From NCBI GenBank assembly GCA_025738555.1, contig JAOVFP010000010.1:1922001-1986000 (forward strand): DNA of 64,000 nt, in the 5' to 3' direction. Positions within the stretch are counted from its first letter, which is position 1; each line of letters starts with the position of its first letter. Source of the DNA: Cyathus striatus (lineage: Eukaryota; Basidiomycota; Agaricomycetes; Agaricales; Nidulariaceae). A program made the position numbers and the translations under genes. Positions 1 through 10,510 of the stretch are shown piece by piece. A model generated the notes under the pieces. That model was not told the DNA's origin, searched no databases, and saw nothing but the letters and a program-made list of their open reading frames with translations.

Positions 1-332
1 ACATTCATTAGTATTAGCTAGTAGTCATTACACACTATAATACACCATTATACTATACCATGATCACTTATGATCACTTACACATCTATTAGTATTCACC
101 AGTAGTCATTATGCACTATAATATGCTATTACAACATACCATGATCACTTATGATCACTTACATATCTATTAGTATTCACCAGTAGTCATCATGCACTAT
201 AATACACCATTATATCATATCATGATCACTTACGATCACTTTCACATTCATTAGTATTCATTAGTAGTCAATATGCCCTTTAATATCCATCATACACTAT
301 TATAACATCCAATGATCACCTTTGATCACTCA
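1..332. repeat. about 4 copies of an 81-bp tandem repeat
   Basis: Four head-to-tail copies begin near 1, 80, 161 and 242. Each holds a block like attagtattcaccagtagtc, then ataatacaccatta, and ends with tgatcacttatgatcactt. The fourth copy is the most diverged. The array runs off the left edge of the window, so its full size is unknown. No coding potential is seen. Positions 333-510 are AT-rich flank with nothing recognisable. Confidence 0.85.
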
Positions 333-510
333 TACATTCATTAATAATAATGAATACCATTAGATTTTTGCAGTGATCATGGAAGTCAGGGATTTTGTGA
401 TCACTTTTTCATAAAACCTGGGCTTTTTATGATCCAAATGGCTAACACCCCTCACATTCCTACACTTCCTGCACTTCTGCATTGGCCGCATTTCTGACCA
501 ATCGTCAGAT

Positions 511-1090
511 ATGTCATCATGATTTATCAATTACTTACTCATGCTCATTCACTATGTCATTATTTTGTATTACTCCTCTATTACTACTCCTATCCATTTC
601 ACTATATTGCATATAGCCTTTCCTTCCATTCTTCAGCCACTACTCCCCTATGGTGGCTGACTCCATGTTTACCTATCCCTAGTTATACTCTTATACTTCA
701 CTCAAAGTAAACTACTCCACTAGTTACTTAGTATTTAAGACTTCATTTCTGTAAAGTAACTTTAGTTTTTGTATCAACTATGATTATGAATATACCACTA
801 TACTCTGTCTTCTTGTTTCTAAGGTTTCATCCTTAGTTCTGGGTCCCTATTCCAACCTTCCTCTATTCTGACCTTTCTGTATTTCACACTCAACCTTGTT
901 CCTACCTCAACCTTGAAATATGAACCACTGAGAATCACAAGGGGCACAGCATACAAGCTGAAGCCAAGGTTCACCTCTGCACTTTCTGACTTCTCTGCTT
1001 CTGACCTTGAGCTTACATAATACTACCAGTAGCTCTCTCTGTGCTAAACCCAGCACCTTTCCCATCATCCCTCTGAGTGGTATAGTACAT
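511..1090 (+). repeat. degenerate solo LTR related to the gypsy element at 35.6-48.9 kb
   Basis: The order of landmarks matches the intact LTRs further right: a start like tgtcat, a core promoter agtatttaag (729-740), a CT-rich tract, and a block aggggcacagcatacaagct near 939-960 that corresponds to aggggcacagcacataagct in the intact LTRs. No internal retrotransposon sequence follows. It is most simply an old solo LTR of a related family. The boundaries are approximate because both ends have drifted. Positions 1091-1275 show nothing further. Confidence 0.6.
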
Positions 1091-1275
1091 AACAGCTTTT
1101 GTAATCACAATATTGCTTTCTATGTCTTTTTATGACTGAATCTCTCAGATGCTCTGTAAAGTAAACAATACATATGTGCATGCTAGTCTGATGTAGCCTT
1201 TTCTTTGGTATAAGTGCTATTCTTTCCCATAGTCAAGAAGTTCAATGGTACTGTGGACTGATTTTCTCAAAAATA

Positions 1276-2555
1276 AGTATGTAATAGTGGTGTTGTAGTC
1301 CAGTTCCATCCAGTTCAGACACCTTTTTTTCTGAACCTCAAACCTAACCTCAGGTCTGGTTCAGGCATTTTTGCTGAACCTTGAACTGGACCTGAGGTTC
1401 AGGTTCATTGAGGTCCAGTTCAGTGTTCAAACTTGTTTTGAACACTGAACTGGACCTCCTAGATTTTTTTCAACTTTTTTTCATCTCCATAGCATAGACC
1501 ATTGCAAATGGTGCATATTTATACAATAATTTTGCTAGAATGAGTGAGTGAGTTCACCTTAAATCCGCAAGAAAATTGAATGGCATTACTTAGCTTCATG
1601 AATATACCACTGAGGCCATCACACACTCCAAGACATCTATTCCATTCAATATTCTGACCTGTTAAGTAATGCCTATCTGAGGGACCAAGAATTGGCATAG
1701 ATTTTGTCATTCCCAAGTGCCAAGTTTGAAGTCTTAAGCTTGATATTGTAGTTCCATTGTCCTGACACCGAGTTCCAAGTCCCAAGGCTTCAAGCAGAGT
1801 GTAGAGTGGTATATAGTTAAAGTTCCCAAGTCCCAAGGCTTCAGGCAGACCATACTGCATGCTGGTGCAGTTAAATTGCACAGTTAGAAGGTGGGGTGTG
1901 CCATTGCATACTTAATATTTGTCCCTTCATTCTCAAGTGCTATTCCATTGCATAAAAGTTTGTGGTTCCATTTTTGTCATTTCATCATTTCCAAGTTCTG
2001 GATTCCAGATTTCGAGCCTTTATTTTCAAACAGAGCTGAGTGGGAGCACACAGCTTCCACAAAGTTCAATCAGAGGGTTATTGAGTTGAGTCTTGACAGA
2101 AGAGACAAAGAGGTGCCTTGGAGTTACCAAAGCACACTACAAGCATCAAGACAATGAGAAATAAATTCAATGGTGCTTGAAGTGCATGGTTGCAGGGCTT
2201 GCAGCTTTCAGTTCTCACTTAGTTCTATTGATCAAGCCTTCAATGGTATTGATCTATATCACTCACTAATCTTGTGGCAGTGCCATTGTAATTGAGGTCT
2301 ACTGCACATGCCAGAAGTACTACTTTTGCATTATATTATTATCTAAATCATGCAAATATTTCCATTTTTTCTACAATAAATTTATAGGTTCAAACAGGTT
2401 TGGCAAAAACAGCATCTCAAAGAACCAAGAACTGGACATGAGGTTTGGTTCAATGCATGTGACCAAACTTAAAACCGAATGTAAGTCCAGTTCTGTATTG
2501 GTTCGCATTCAAACCACAGTTCACAACCGAATGCTGACACCACTAGTATGTAATG
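1276..2555. mobile_element. 1.26 kb non-autonomous TIR element with a 10-bp target duplication
   Basis: The sequence agtatgtaat occurs immediately before the element (1276-1285) and immediately after it (2546-2555). The element itself (1286-2545) starts with agtggtgt and ends with its reverse complement acaccact. Both subterminal regions are dense in variants of a gaactggacctgaggttc motif. The interior has a short direct repeat, caagtcccaaggcttca, at about 1785 and 1829. Open reading frames inside do not resemble any protein I know and are treated as chance. A 10-bp duplication fits the Mutator-like (MULE) range (9-11 bp) better than hAT (8 bp). No transposase is visible. Confidence 0.75.
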
Positions 2556-2879
2556 ATATGTTGTTCACACAGAGAGTCATTGTGATGAATAAGTATACAA
2601 AATAACATAACATAGAGCCTACTACATCACCAATTATACTGTGACTATGTCATATGAGGGGAGGGGAAGTACTGTATCAGTGGTACAAATCTTGAGATGA
2701 TATCTCCCTGCAGGGATTTTGACATCAGAGATTGAAAATGTGTTTACAGGAGGGTGTTTAGAACTAGAAGAGGGGGGGGGTCTCTTCCAGATTATTATCT
2801 AGAAAGAGGTCAGTTTTGAGATCAGCTGTCAGAGTGAGCTGATTTGGACAATGGCATCATGGCCAATCTTGCTTACAAT

Positions 2880-3110
2880 GTTTAGAAATTTAATCTAGAT
2901 TTCTAAACACTGTGGGAAGTCATCCAGTGTTATATGAAATCTATATAATGTCTACATAGACTCCACATAGATTTTACATGGAGAATAATGTGGACTACAT
3001 GTGGAGTTTACATGAAGATAACATGGACTCCACATAGAGTATATATGGAAATTATGGACTCAACATGGAGCTCAGGTGGAGTCCACATAGACCTGTGGGA
3101 GAGTGTAAAT
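2880..3110. repeat. hairpin plus diverged ggactccacatg repeats, relic related to element B
   Basis: At 2880-2909 a perfect 10-bp stem (gtttagaaat / atttctaaac) encloses about 9 nt. From about 2950 to 3100 there are several diverged copies of a motif like ggactccacatggag. The stretch ends in gggagagtgtaaa, which resembles the right end of element B at 50.69-50.71 kb (ggggggagtgtaaag). I read this as a decayed end of the same transposon family. No matching left end was found. The flanks 2556-2880 and 3110-3427 hold nothing else I can support. Confidence 0.4.
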
Positions 3111-3427
3111 TACTGTTGCTGTTGCTTGCTTTACACCATGAGAACATGGTTGTTATATGGTCAATTTTGAATTGCCCTAGTGAGGTTCCTTCCAAACACA
3201 CAAAGTACAAAGTACACATTACAAATTCAAGCTGAATTCCTACACTAAAAAACTATCAAAAGTACAGTACAAATTCATTAATACCAAGCTACAAACAATT
3301 GTCTAAAACATACAAAACATTGAAGAAGAAAAAAGAAAGCTCATTATCTCATGATGGAATAAGTTATCATCAAGAAAGGGCATGTCAAAGTATCATCGTG
3401 AAGCTGCAACACAACACCACAACAAAT

Positions 3428-5939
3428 TCATACGCCAAGTGCAACACCCTTCTCACTTCCCCTCTCACCCTCCCTACTCCCTCGAACAGTCCTCCCAACC
3501 TCAACCTCCCTCCGCACACCACTCCTTCCACCACGATCAGTACGTTCCCTCCTCCCACGCTCCCTCTCCCTTCCCCTCTCCCCCGCTCCCACACCCACGG
3601 GCGCAGGACTCCCAAGCGACGGACTTCCAAAAGCAGAGATGCTCCCAACAGGAATAGAAGGGGACACAACCCCCTCCCTCCTGCCAATCCCACCCGGTAC
3701 ATTCGGACTCCCAGGAGCAGGCAGCGGACTCCCCGCCCGCGCACCCAAAATCCCCCTCACCCCCTCCCGACTCCCATACCTCCTCAGCGTCCTCACAATC
3801 ATTCCCAAATACACAACCCCAAGCCCCAACACAAGTGTGATCACCACCCTTGGCGCCAGCGCCTCCTTGCTACTTAACGGCTCACGCGTGTGGTCCGAAA
3901 GCGAGCCAGTGCGCCAAACGTACGAGAGGATAGAGAGGAGAAAGAGAAGGGTGGACCAAGCTAGCCATACGGCTGGCATTGATAACATGACCCAGACGTT
4001 CCACCATATTAGGGTGTAGTCTTTTCTTGCTTCCTGTGTGGGTTGTCAGTCGTGGTAGAGCGAAGAAGAAAGAACGCATTAATACGAACCTCAGCCCACC
4101 GCGACGCCTTCCCCATACTCCTCATAGCCCCAAAACGCACAATAAAAACACACCCATAAGATAAACTCATAATAGCACAAATGAGCGAGAGCAATGCCGC
4201 AGTGCGCGTAAGTGGGTCGTCTGACATTTCAGGGACTTGGAAGGTAGTTAGGATTCCTCTTCGGTAACGTCAGTAACATAACTAATGGAAGAAAGGAGAG
4301 AGAAAGAGACGTACGAAGCCAATAAAGCGCTAGTCAAATTAAGCGTTTTCCATTCTCTCAATAGCGAATCGACGAATGCTTCCCAGCTGTACTTGAATCG
4401 GACCAGTGCAGGCGATACCCCACCTCCTCCTGGGCCTACGCCTCCGGCTCCAGCCCCTGCACCCCAACCATCAGCAAGCCCACCAACAGCTGCAGCACCC
4501 ACGTGCGCCGTCAACCCTATCCCTACGCCCATCGACCGCCGCTGCTCCCTTTGAGGGGAAGGGGGATACAACCCCGGTGGATACAGCGGCGGAGAAACAG
4601 GCGACGCAGCTTGAGAAGGCGACGAAAAAAGCCAAGGGGATGGATAGCCTTGCTCTTCCCTTTCCCTTTCCCTCTCCTGCTGCTGCAGCTGCTGTCGATG
4701 CTGATGCTGCAAAGGATACACAACCACGTCCCCCTCCGCACCCATCATACGCACAACATCAGGCTTACTAACCTCCGCATCTTCAAATATCCTTGCTACG
4801 CGACTGAAGTACATCGCCGGAAGACGGAGGAGAAGGTGTAAGTATATCTGTCTTGGGAATGTGTCTGTGATTATGAGGTAGATGTTTGTCCATGCGGGGC
4901 AGTATTCCCCTTCTTCCCCTTCGGCGTCTTTCCCTCCTCCTAGTCCTGCTTCCAAGTCCTCTTGCGCGGAGGAGGGGAAACAGGGACACGGGCACGAGAA
5001 CGAAAAGGGGAGCGAGAAGGAGGGGAAGGAGGTATGTTTGAATTTGAATGGGTCAATGGGGACCCATGGTTCTTCGACTGGATTATCGTGATGCCGACGG
5101 TGAAGGTTCGAGGACCACTGGTGTAGCCTTCTGAGGGGCGAGGTGGCCCTTGAACGGGAGTTGCTTGGGGACCGAGAGGAAGCGAGTGATTTGGGTGAGA
5201 AGGTGGGGTGAGGGTCTGAGAGGCGCGTTCCGCGGGTTGATACTGTGTAGTACTTATTAGCATATATCGAAGACGAAGAACGAAGAAAGTCGAAGGGGAG
5301 GTGGAAAGACTAAGGAGAACGAAGAAAAACAGGGGTAAAGGGAGATGAAAGAGGAGGGGAGGAGAAAAGGAAGAGAAGAACGCACAGATACTCCTAGGCG
5401 AAGCCCCACGAACAGGCGATCCTCCCTCCGAAGCGCATACCCTCGAGCTCTGAATCAGCGGGCTACTCTTCTGCAGCACCCTCGGTGAGCGATTCTGCGA
5501 AGACGAGAGTGAGAAGAGAGAGGCTGATACGGCGTCTAGGCTCCTGCGAAAGTTCGTGTTGGAGCTTGGCGTTGAGGGGCGGTTGAATCTGCGCGGGGTG
5601 GAAGGCGCCGCTTGTGCTTGGGGCAGGGAGCTGAGGTGGTCGCCTTCTGAGGTTGTTGTTTCTGTAGAAGCGTGGGGCGAGTGTTCTGTTGGCAGTTAGT
5701 TTGCGTGTAGGAGGTAAGGAAAGGCGAGACGTACCAGGAGTCGATTGTGGTGCTGGAGGTACTGCAGCTGCAAGAAGCGAGTCATTCACCGACTCTACGT
5801 GAGGATGAGAAGGTCCAGCGAGAGCGTGCACTGCGCTGAGCGCAACGGTAGGCTGCGATTCAGTACGCGGGAAAGGGATGCTATCCTTCTCCACCATCGG
5901 CGTCGGTGGTATCATTCTTAATTGAATATCCGTAGGCAT
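3428..5939 (-). CDS. conserved basidiomycete multi-pass membrane protein (function unknown)
   Basis: This gene is spliced from at least five exons. Introns I can place are 5686-5734, 5243-5391 (least certain), 4259-4314 and 4034-4089, all GT-AG. The start at 5939 is the first ATG of the first exon. The N-terminus (about 150 residues) is Pro/Ser-rich and looks disordered. A first membrane segment (FPLLLAPLFVLVPVSLFPLL) lies near 5000. A conserved amphipathic block follows (TDTFPRQIYLHLLLRLPAMY), then a low-complexity Q/E/P/G stretch, and the best conserved part, with FVDSLLREWKTLNL and segments around SLICAIMSLSYGCVFIVRFG and MLSMPAVWLAWSTLLFLLSI. The C-terminus is Arg/Gly/Ser-rich. I recognise the arrangement from agaric genomes as an uncharacterised family. 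Between the first membrane segment and the conserved block (about 4965-4990) the frame shifts by +1 with no normal-sized intron, so this copy may be broken or the base call wrong. Confidence 0.7.
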
Positions 5940-8138
5940 TTCTATACTCGATAAGTGTAATCAATTCGAAAAATGTAATCTTGAAAGTAAGAATCTCGAG
6001 AGAAAAAGGAACGTAAAGCTGCAGGGTTGCTCAAATCTGTTCTGACAGCGACAGGAATAACGAGAAGATGAACGAAAGTTTGCGAGACTAAAGAAAGGAC
6101 CCTTGCAGGGTATTTATATTTGGTGGTACGGGGAAGAAAGACGAAAGAGCTGGCAATGGTTTACAGCTGGTGCCAGAGCTTCGACGCGCTGCGTCTCCTG
6201 CGCTGGCCTCTTTTGTCCGACTCCCGTCGTGGTTGGGAAGGAACCCGCGTTTGTGACTTGGTTCAGATGGTGTCACATGGTCACGATGGATTTCTCACGT
6301 GTTCGGAACAATGGGTGAAGCAAAGTTGCGAAGTTCCGTTCTCTGTCCGAATGATGACGGCGTTCTGCGCCTCTTCCCCAGGTGCTTTTGACTTGGTCTG
6401 CGAAGGGGGTGAGACTGCTGTGGTCTCACAGGCACCGCTACGCGGAATCTTTTTGCAGTGGAGTCACTTCCGCTCGAATTCCTTTCAACTTGGTATTCCG
6501 CATGCAATGCAACTTTCAACAGCCTCTTAGGCCAGGACGAATTAAAACCGTTCAACGTCAACCCCATTCCTCTAAGATTCCGTTCGTAGACAGCATGTAC
6601 CGAAACTGTGCTTGTCAACGTCTTATCAGTCTCAGCCAGTTGCCTACCAATCTTGCGGAAGGGATTGACTTAAATGACATCCATTCTAGTCGTCCTCGAC
6701 TGAAACGGCCGATTTGATATACAGCAACTTTGCGCAGGTACCAGTGGCATACCACCCTACGACTCTACTACCAACTCGTCAAAAAGAGCAACCGTCATGT
6801 TGGCATCATGATGTCACTGCTGTACGCACAGTATCACATGTATGACACATATGAACCTTACATGATAGTACTATACAGCATTGTGGGCTCTACTTGGTAT
6901 GTTGCCAAGTACCGAAAAGTTGTATCCGTACGTCTGATAATTACAGCCTGAAGGTTAAACGGTTTTACTGCATCCATACTAGCTCGACACCGAATATCTT
7001 AAACAGGGCGAAGTTTCTCCTATTAAATCTGAACGGTTCCACGTAGATCAACAGTAGAATCGCTGTTTTATACAGCACGTATCTCAACAAATAATATGAT
7101 TTCGTCATACTGTGTCAATGCTATAAATCTAGATGTAGTGTAATCTATTTCAACAATATGCATACAGAACCTACTGCCCTCAAGTACTATAGCTATGGAA
7201 ATGATTCGATGCGAGTCCCGACTAAGCCAGAAGTTATACAGCTATGAATCCACCTCCAAGATTGTAATGACACATAACCATCTGAATCTGGTTCATAAAT
7301 TTGGACAGACTCGACACAAATTTATAGTTACAGCTGGATAGAACCAGAAACGCTGATATCCCCCCAGGCCACAGCGCGCATCGAACCCACATTTTGCACT
7401 TATCAAGTTGAAACTGCTAGTAATTCTCCCACTGAACCTGAGGGGGTATACTAGTCCATTAACAAAATATTATATTTGAAAAGCAGATCAAGAAAAAGGG
7501 TTTAATATCAGAAGGAATTTCAGCATTATACGGTTACCCCAACACCAAAGATTGATATTATAGGTTCTCTGAGCGAGTTCGAAAGGATACCTCCGTAACT
7601 TAGAATCAAGTGACGCTGTAATAAGTCCATATCAAGCTATCCGATTACTACGCAGTCTCCATTACATCTAGCCCACAAGGCGCTCATCATGATGAAAAAT
7701 ACCAATATAATTGATACTTACATACCTGAGTGCGCAGGGAACCAAAACGTTCACACAGTTTAGGGAAAGGTTCATTTGAAGCACATGCTTAATGTCGCAC
7801 ACGTGCAACCTACAACGCAGTGTTTTTGATGCACCCAGGTGGCCCTTCCTTCACATGAGCTCCCTCCCGCGGCTACTCCCACCCTTCTCTTACGCGAGAG
7901 TCCCAATTTGGAGTGTGGTTCAAGCGTGGTTGTTAGACTCCCATAAATTAATGGGTGTCATTTTTGGTAAGCATTTAATCAACATTCTTAGATGTCTTAT
8001 CAGGACATGGTAGATATTTTACAGTAAGTATTCTACGGATCGTGATGAAGAATTGATTGTGGTCAAAATATAGTAATACTTATAAGTCTGCTGCCCCTCC
8101 GAGTCACTGACCTCAACACCTCAACCCGTAAGTCCGAT
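5940..8138. other. intergenic, no gene supported
   Basis: Only short open frames (under 140 codons) on both strands are present, and none shows a domain. A TATA-like tattTatatttgg lies near 6110-6122. A block at about 7535-7620 (ccaaagattgatatt, then gagttcgaaagg, then atacctccgtaac) is similar to one at about 10100-10185, so it is probably an old local duplication. Confidence 0.5.
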
Positions 8139-9787
8139 ATGGCTTCTTCTTCGTATGCATTACTGCAACATCAAAGAATTGTAAATGTATGTTTTCTCTT
8201 TGAAATTCGATCTCGAAACCGTGGCTCAATGCGAACGTCGGTTCATGAATGTTCGTAGAGCTTTAGTGGTAAGAAACTTTTAATATAATATTACTTATTG
8301 GCTCATAATATGCTCTTTTAGCTGCAAGCCTCGTTCTCTGGGTGAATAAACATGATTATGTGACTACAGTGACTGGTTTACCACGTTTAAAATAGGTATA
8401 CGACTCAGCTCTCATGCTCTCCACTGAAATTACGTGGATCTGGAGTTCCAAGTGGTCCTGGAATCGCATCAAAGTTTTATATATTGTAGCTAGATATTCC
8501 ATAATCGTCGACCTGATACTGTTTGTCCTACGTGCGTTATATGCAGTGTTCCGCTCTTTTCACATTATAATGACCGCATATCTCGTGGTAGCACATATAT
8601 TTCCCCGCCAACTTGGCCTCCGTCCCACAGGATGTCAACCAAATAAGGTCTTGCTTTATTTGGTTATGTGTAGGTAACAATAGGCAAAAGTCCTTCCCGT
8701 CTGATAATGTTGTTAGTGGTAGCCACAATAGCGACTTTGGTCGCTGAAGGTAAGCTAGTACTTACCTCTGTTCGTCTGGTTCAATATTCTGTAATACGTA
8801 GTTGATTTCTCACATACTCAGCGATACTATCAATAAGCACCCTAGCCATCCTAGGTCAAAACCGAGCATACAAAACCTTTCTTATGGTCATTTTTGTTTT
8901 ATCAGCCGTAGGTACAGCAGTTACACTCGGATTATATTTGAATTCTGTTCAACGTAGGTTGCGAAATTCTAAATTGCTTAGTGCTGCAATTAAGCATGAC
9001 ATACTTCTTATTAGTCGATACAAATGGGTGCTTGGTGAGCTCAGAGGATGCACTAACATGGATATTAGCTCCATATGCAATTTTCCTTATACTATCTACA
9101 AGTAAGTTTATTTAATAGTACACATGTCAATGGATTTAATCATTCTCACTACGTAATACTAGTCCATATGATTCTGCTGTCTATCGAACCAGTCCGAGCT
9201 TGTGCGTTTCATTTCTGTATATCATACGAGATCAAGGTTGGTGACGTTACGTAGGTTACTACGGAGGAGGATCACAGCTGCTATAGACTATTTACCACAA
9301 TGGTGAGCGATTTAATTGACCTCTCCAATAGCCCCCCCAGTAGTACTTAATAAAGCGTGAATAAGGTTTTTCTACTACTGTGGCATGTTCGGCAAGTTTT
9401 CAGACCTCGTATACAACATTTAAAAATCTGAACTGCTTGATTCTTCCATAACAGCACTCTATCTTTCTAGTATTACAATCACAGTAGCAGTGAATGTACG
9501 TACCAACCTTACTAACATGCCCGGTCATTTGTGAGCTCTATAACGAAAATGATTCTTCAGCATAATTTTTGGACATTTCTCGCATAGTAGGCTACAGTAT
9601 TATTGTTCGTGGTATTCCCGTTGCTGATCTCATTACTTTTAGCGCCGTGGCGATGTGTCGGCTTGTGATCCACACTAGGAGAAATGGGCATCAGGGTACT
9701 GGCACGCGACGAACATTTGAACTCGAATCGTCGCCAACTAGACCTATTATATTTGACCATTCTCAGGAGATGGATACGAATATTTGA
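8139..9787 (+). pseudogene. DUF6533-type integral membrane protein, copy 1, damaged
   Basis: Many short exons can be followed. The gene starts MASSSYALLQHQRIVN at 8139. An apparent 10-nt micro-exon (agctttagtg) follows, then AASLVLW, then VYDSALMLSTEITWIWSSKW, which is the DUF6533 signature region, and IKVLYIVARYSIIVDLILFVL. Later exons give the segments LIMLLVVATIATLVAE and ILGQNRAYKTFLMVIFVLSA. The last exon reads CRLVIHTRRNGHQGTG and stops at 9785-9787. This family has seven predicted membrane spans and no assigned function. In the exon near 9263-9295 the second copy (57.4 kb) reads GGGSRLLWTVYRNG, but here the Trp codon is TAG, and the following donor and acceptor do not keep frame. I therefore call it a pseudogene. 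An unusual splice form cannot be excluded. Confidence 0.65.
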
Positions 9788-10510
9788 TCCAGATATACTG
9801 ATGTTATTATCATTGTGACGCTGTAATAAATAACTGTTACCTATCAGAATATATGGAATTCACCAATACTATAGAGCCTATATTCTACTACGTAGTAGCA
9901 GCCTTGATATTTCCACTGCTACTTTTTCTGCTGCGTACTACGCGCATCATATGCTATTGTAATCATGATGACCAATTGATGCTTTTTGTGGTAGCACTTT
10001 AACAATTGGGTGTCTGCAAAACAAGGTGTTTTACTAATTGCTTACCTAGGGTCGGTAAGTGACGATAGGTTATGAATTTCTCATTTTAGCTGACAAAATT
10101 TCAGAATTATACCCCACAGCAAAGATTATTGGTTGCTCTGAGTTCGAAAGGCTGCATACCTCCATCTGAGAATTCGATTGTAAACATGGCAGGTCCATGA
10201 CGAGTCACTCGACAGGAACTCGAGTGGAACTTACCTTTCACTCGAAATTATCTTCAACTGAGGAGATGCACGGAATATGTTCTACCGCGTTAGTGCTTAA
10301 AAATGCAATACAGTGAACGAAATAATGTAATCTGGATTCATCATGCGCTCACACTAAGCACCGTCATTCAAGCTGTTTACGTACGTATTTCAATCTAAGT
10401 ATATCCTCTAACGCCCATATACTAAAGGTACACTCGCTACACATCACCTTATCTAGTACCTAACCCGTCGCAAAGCAAGGATAAAGTAACTTACTTGTAA
10501 CTTTACGCTA
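9788..10510. other. intergenic, no gene supported
   Basis: This stretch lies between the damaged DUF6533 copy and the 3' end of the F-box gene. It contains the second copy (about 10100-10185) of the block also seen near 7535-7620. The phrase gacgctgtaata recurs at about 7611 and 9817. Otherwise nothing is recognised. Confidence 0.5.

Noticed and set aside
1519..2157. ORFs of 120 and 88 codons inside the first TIR element
   Set aside because: No domain or codon bias is evident; the sequence contains internal direct repeats and lies in a non-autonomous element.
3299..4841. Plus-strand Pro/Thr- and Arg-rich open frames
   Set aside because: They are shadows of the GC-rich minus-strand membrane protein gene, whose splice sites and conserved segments are convincing.
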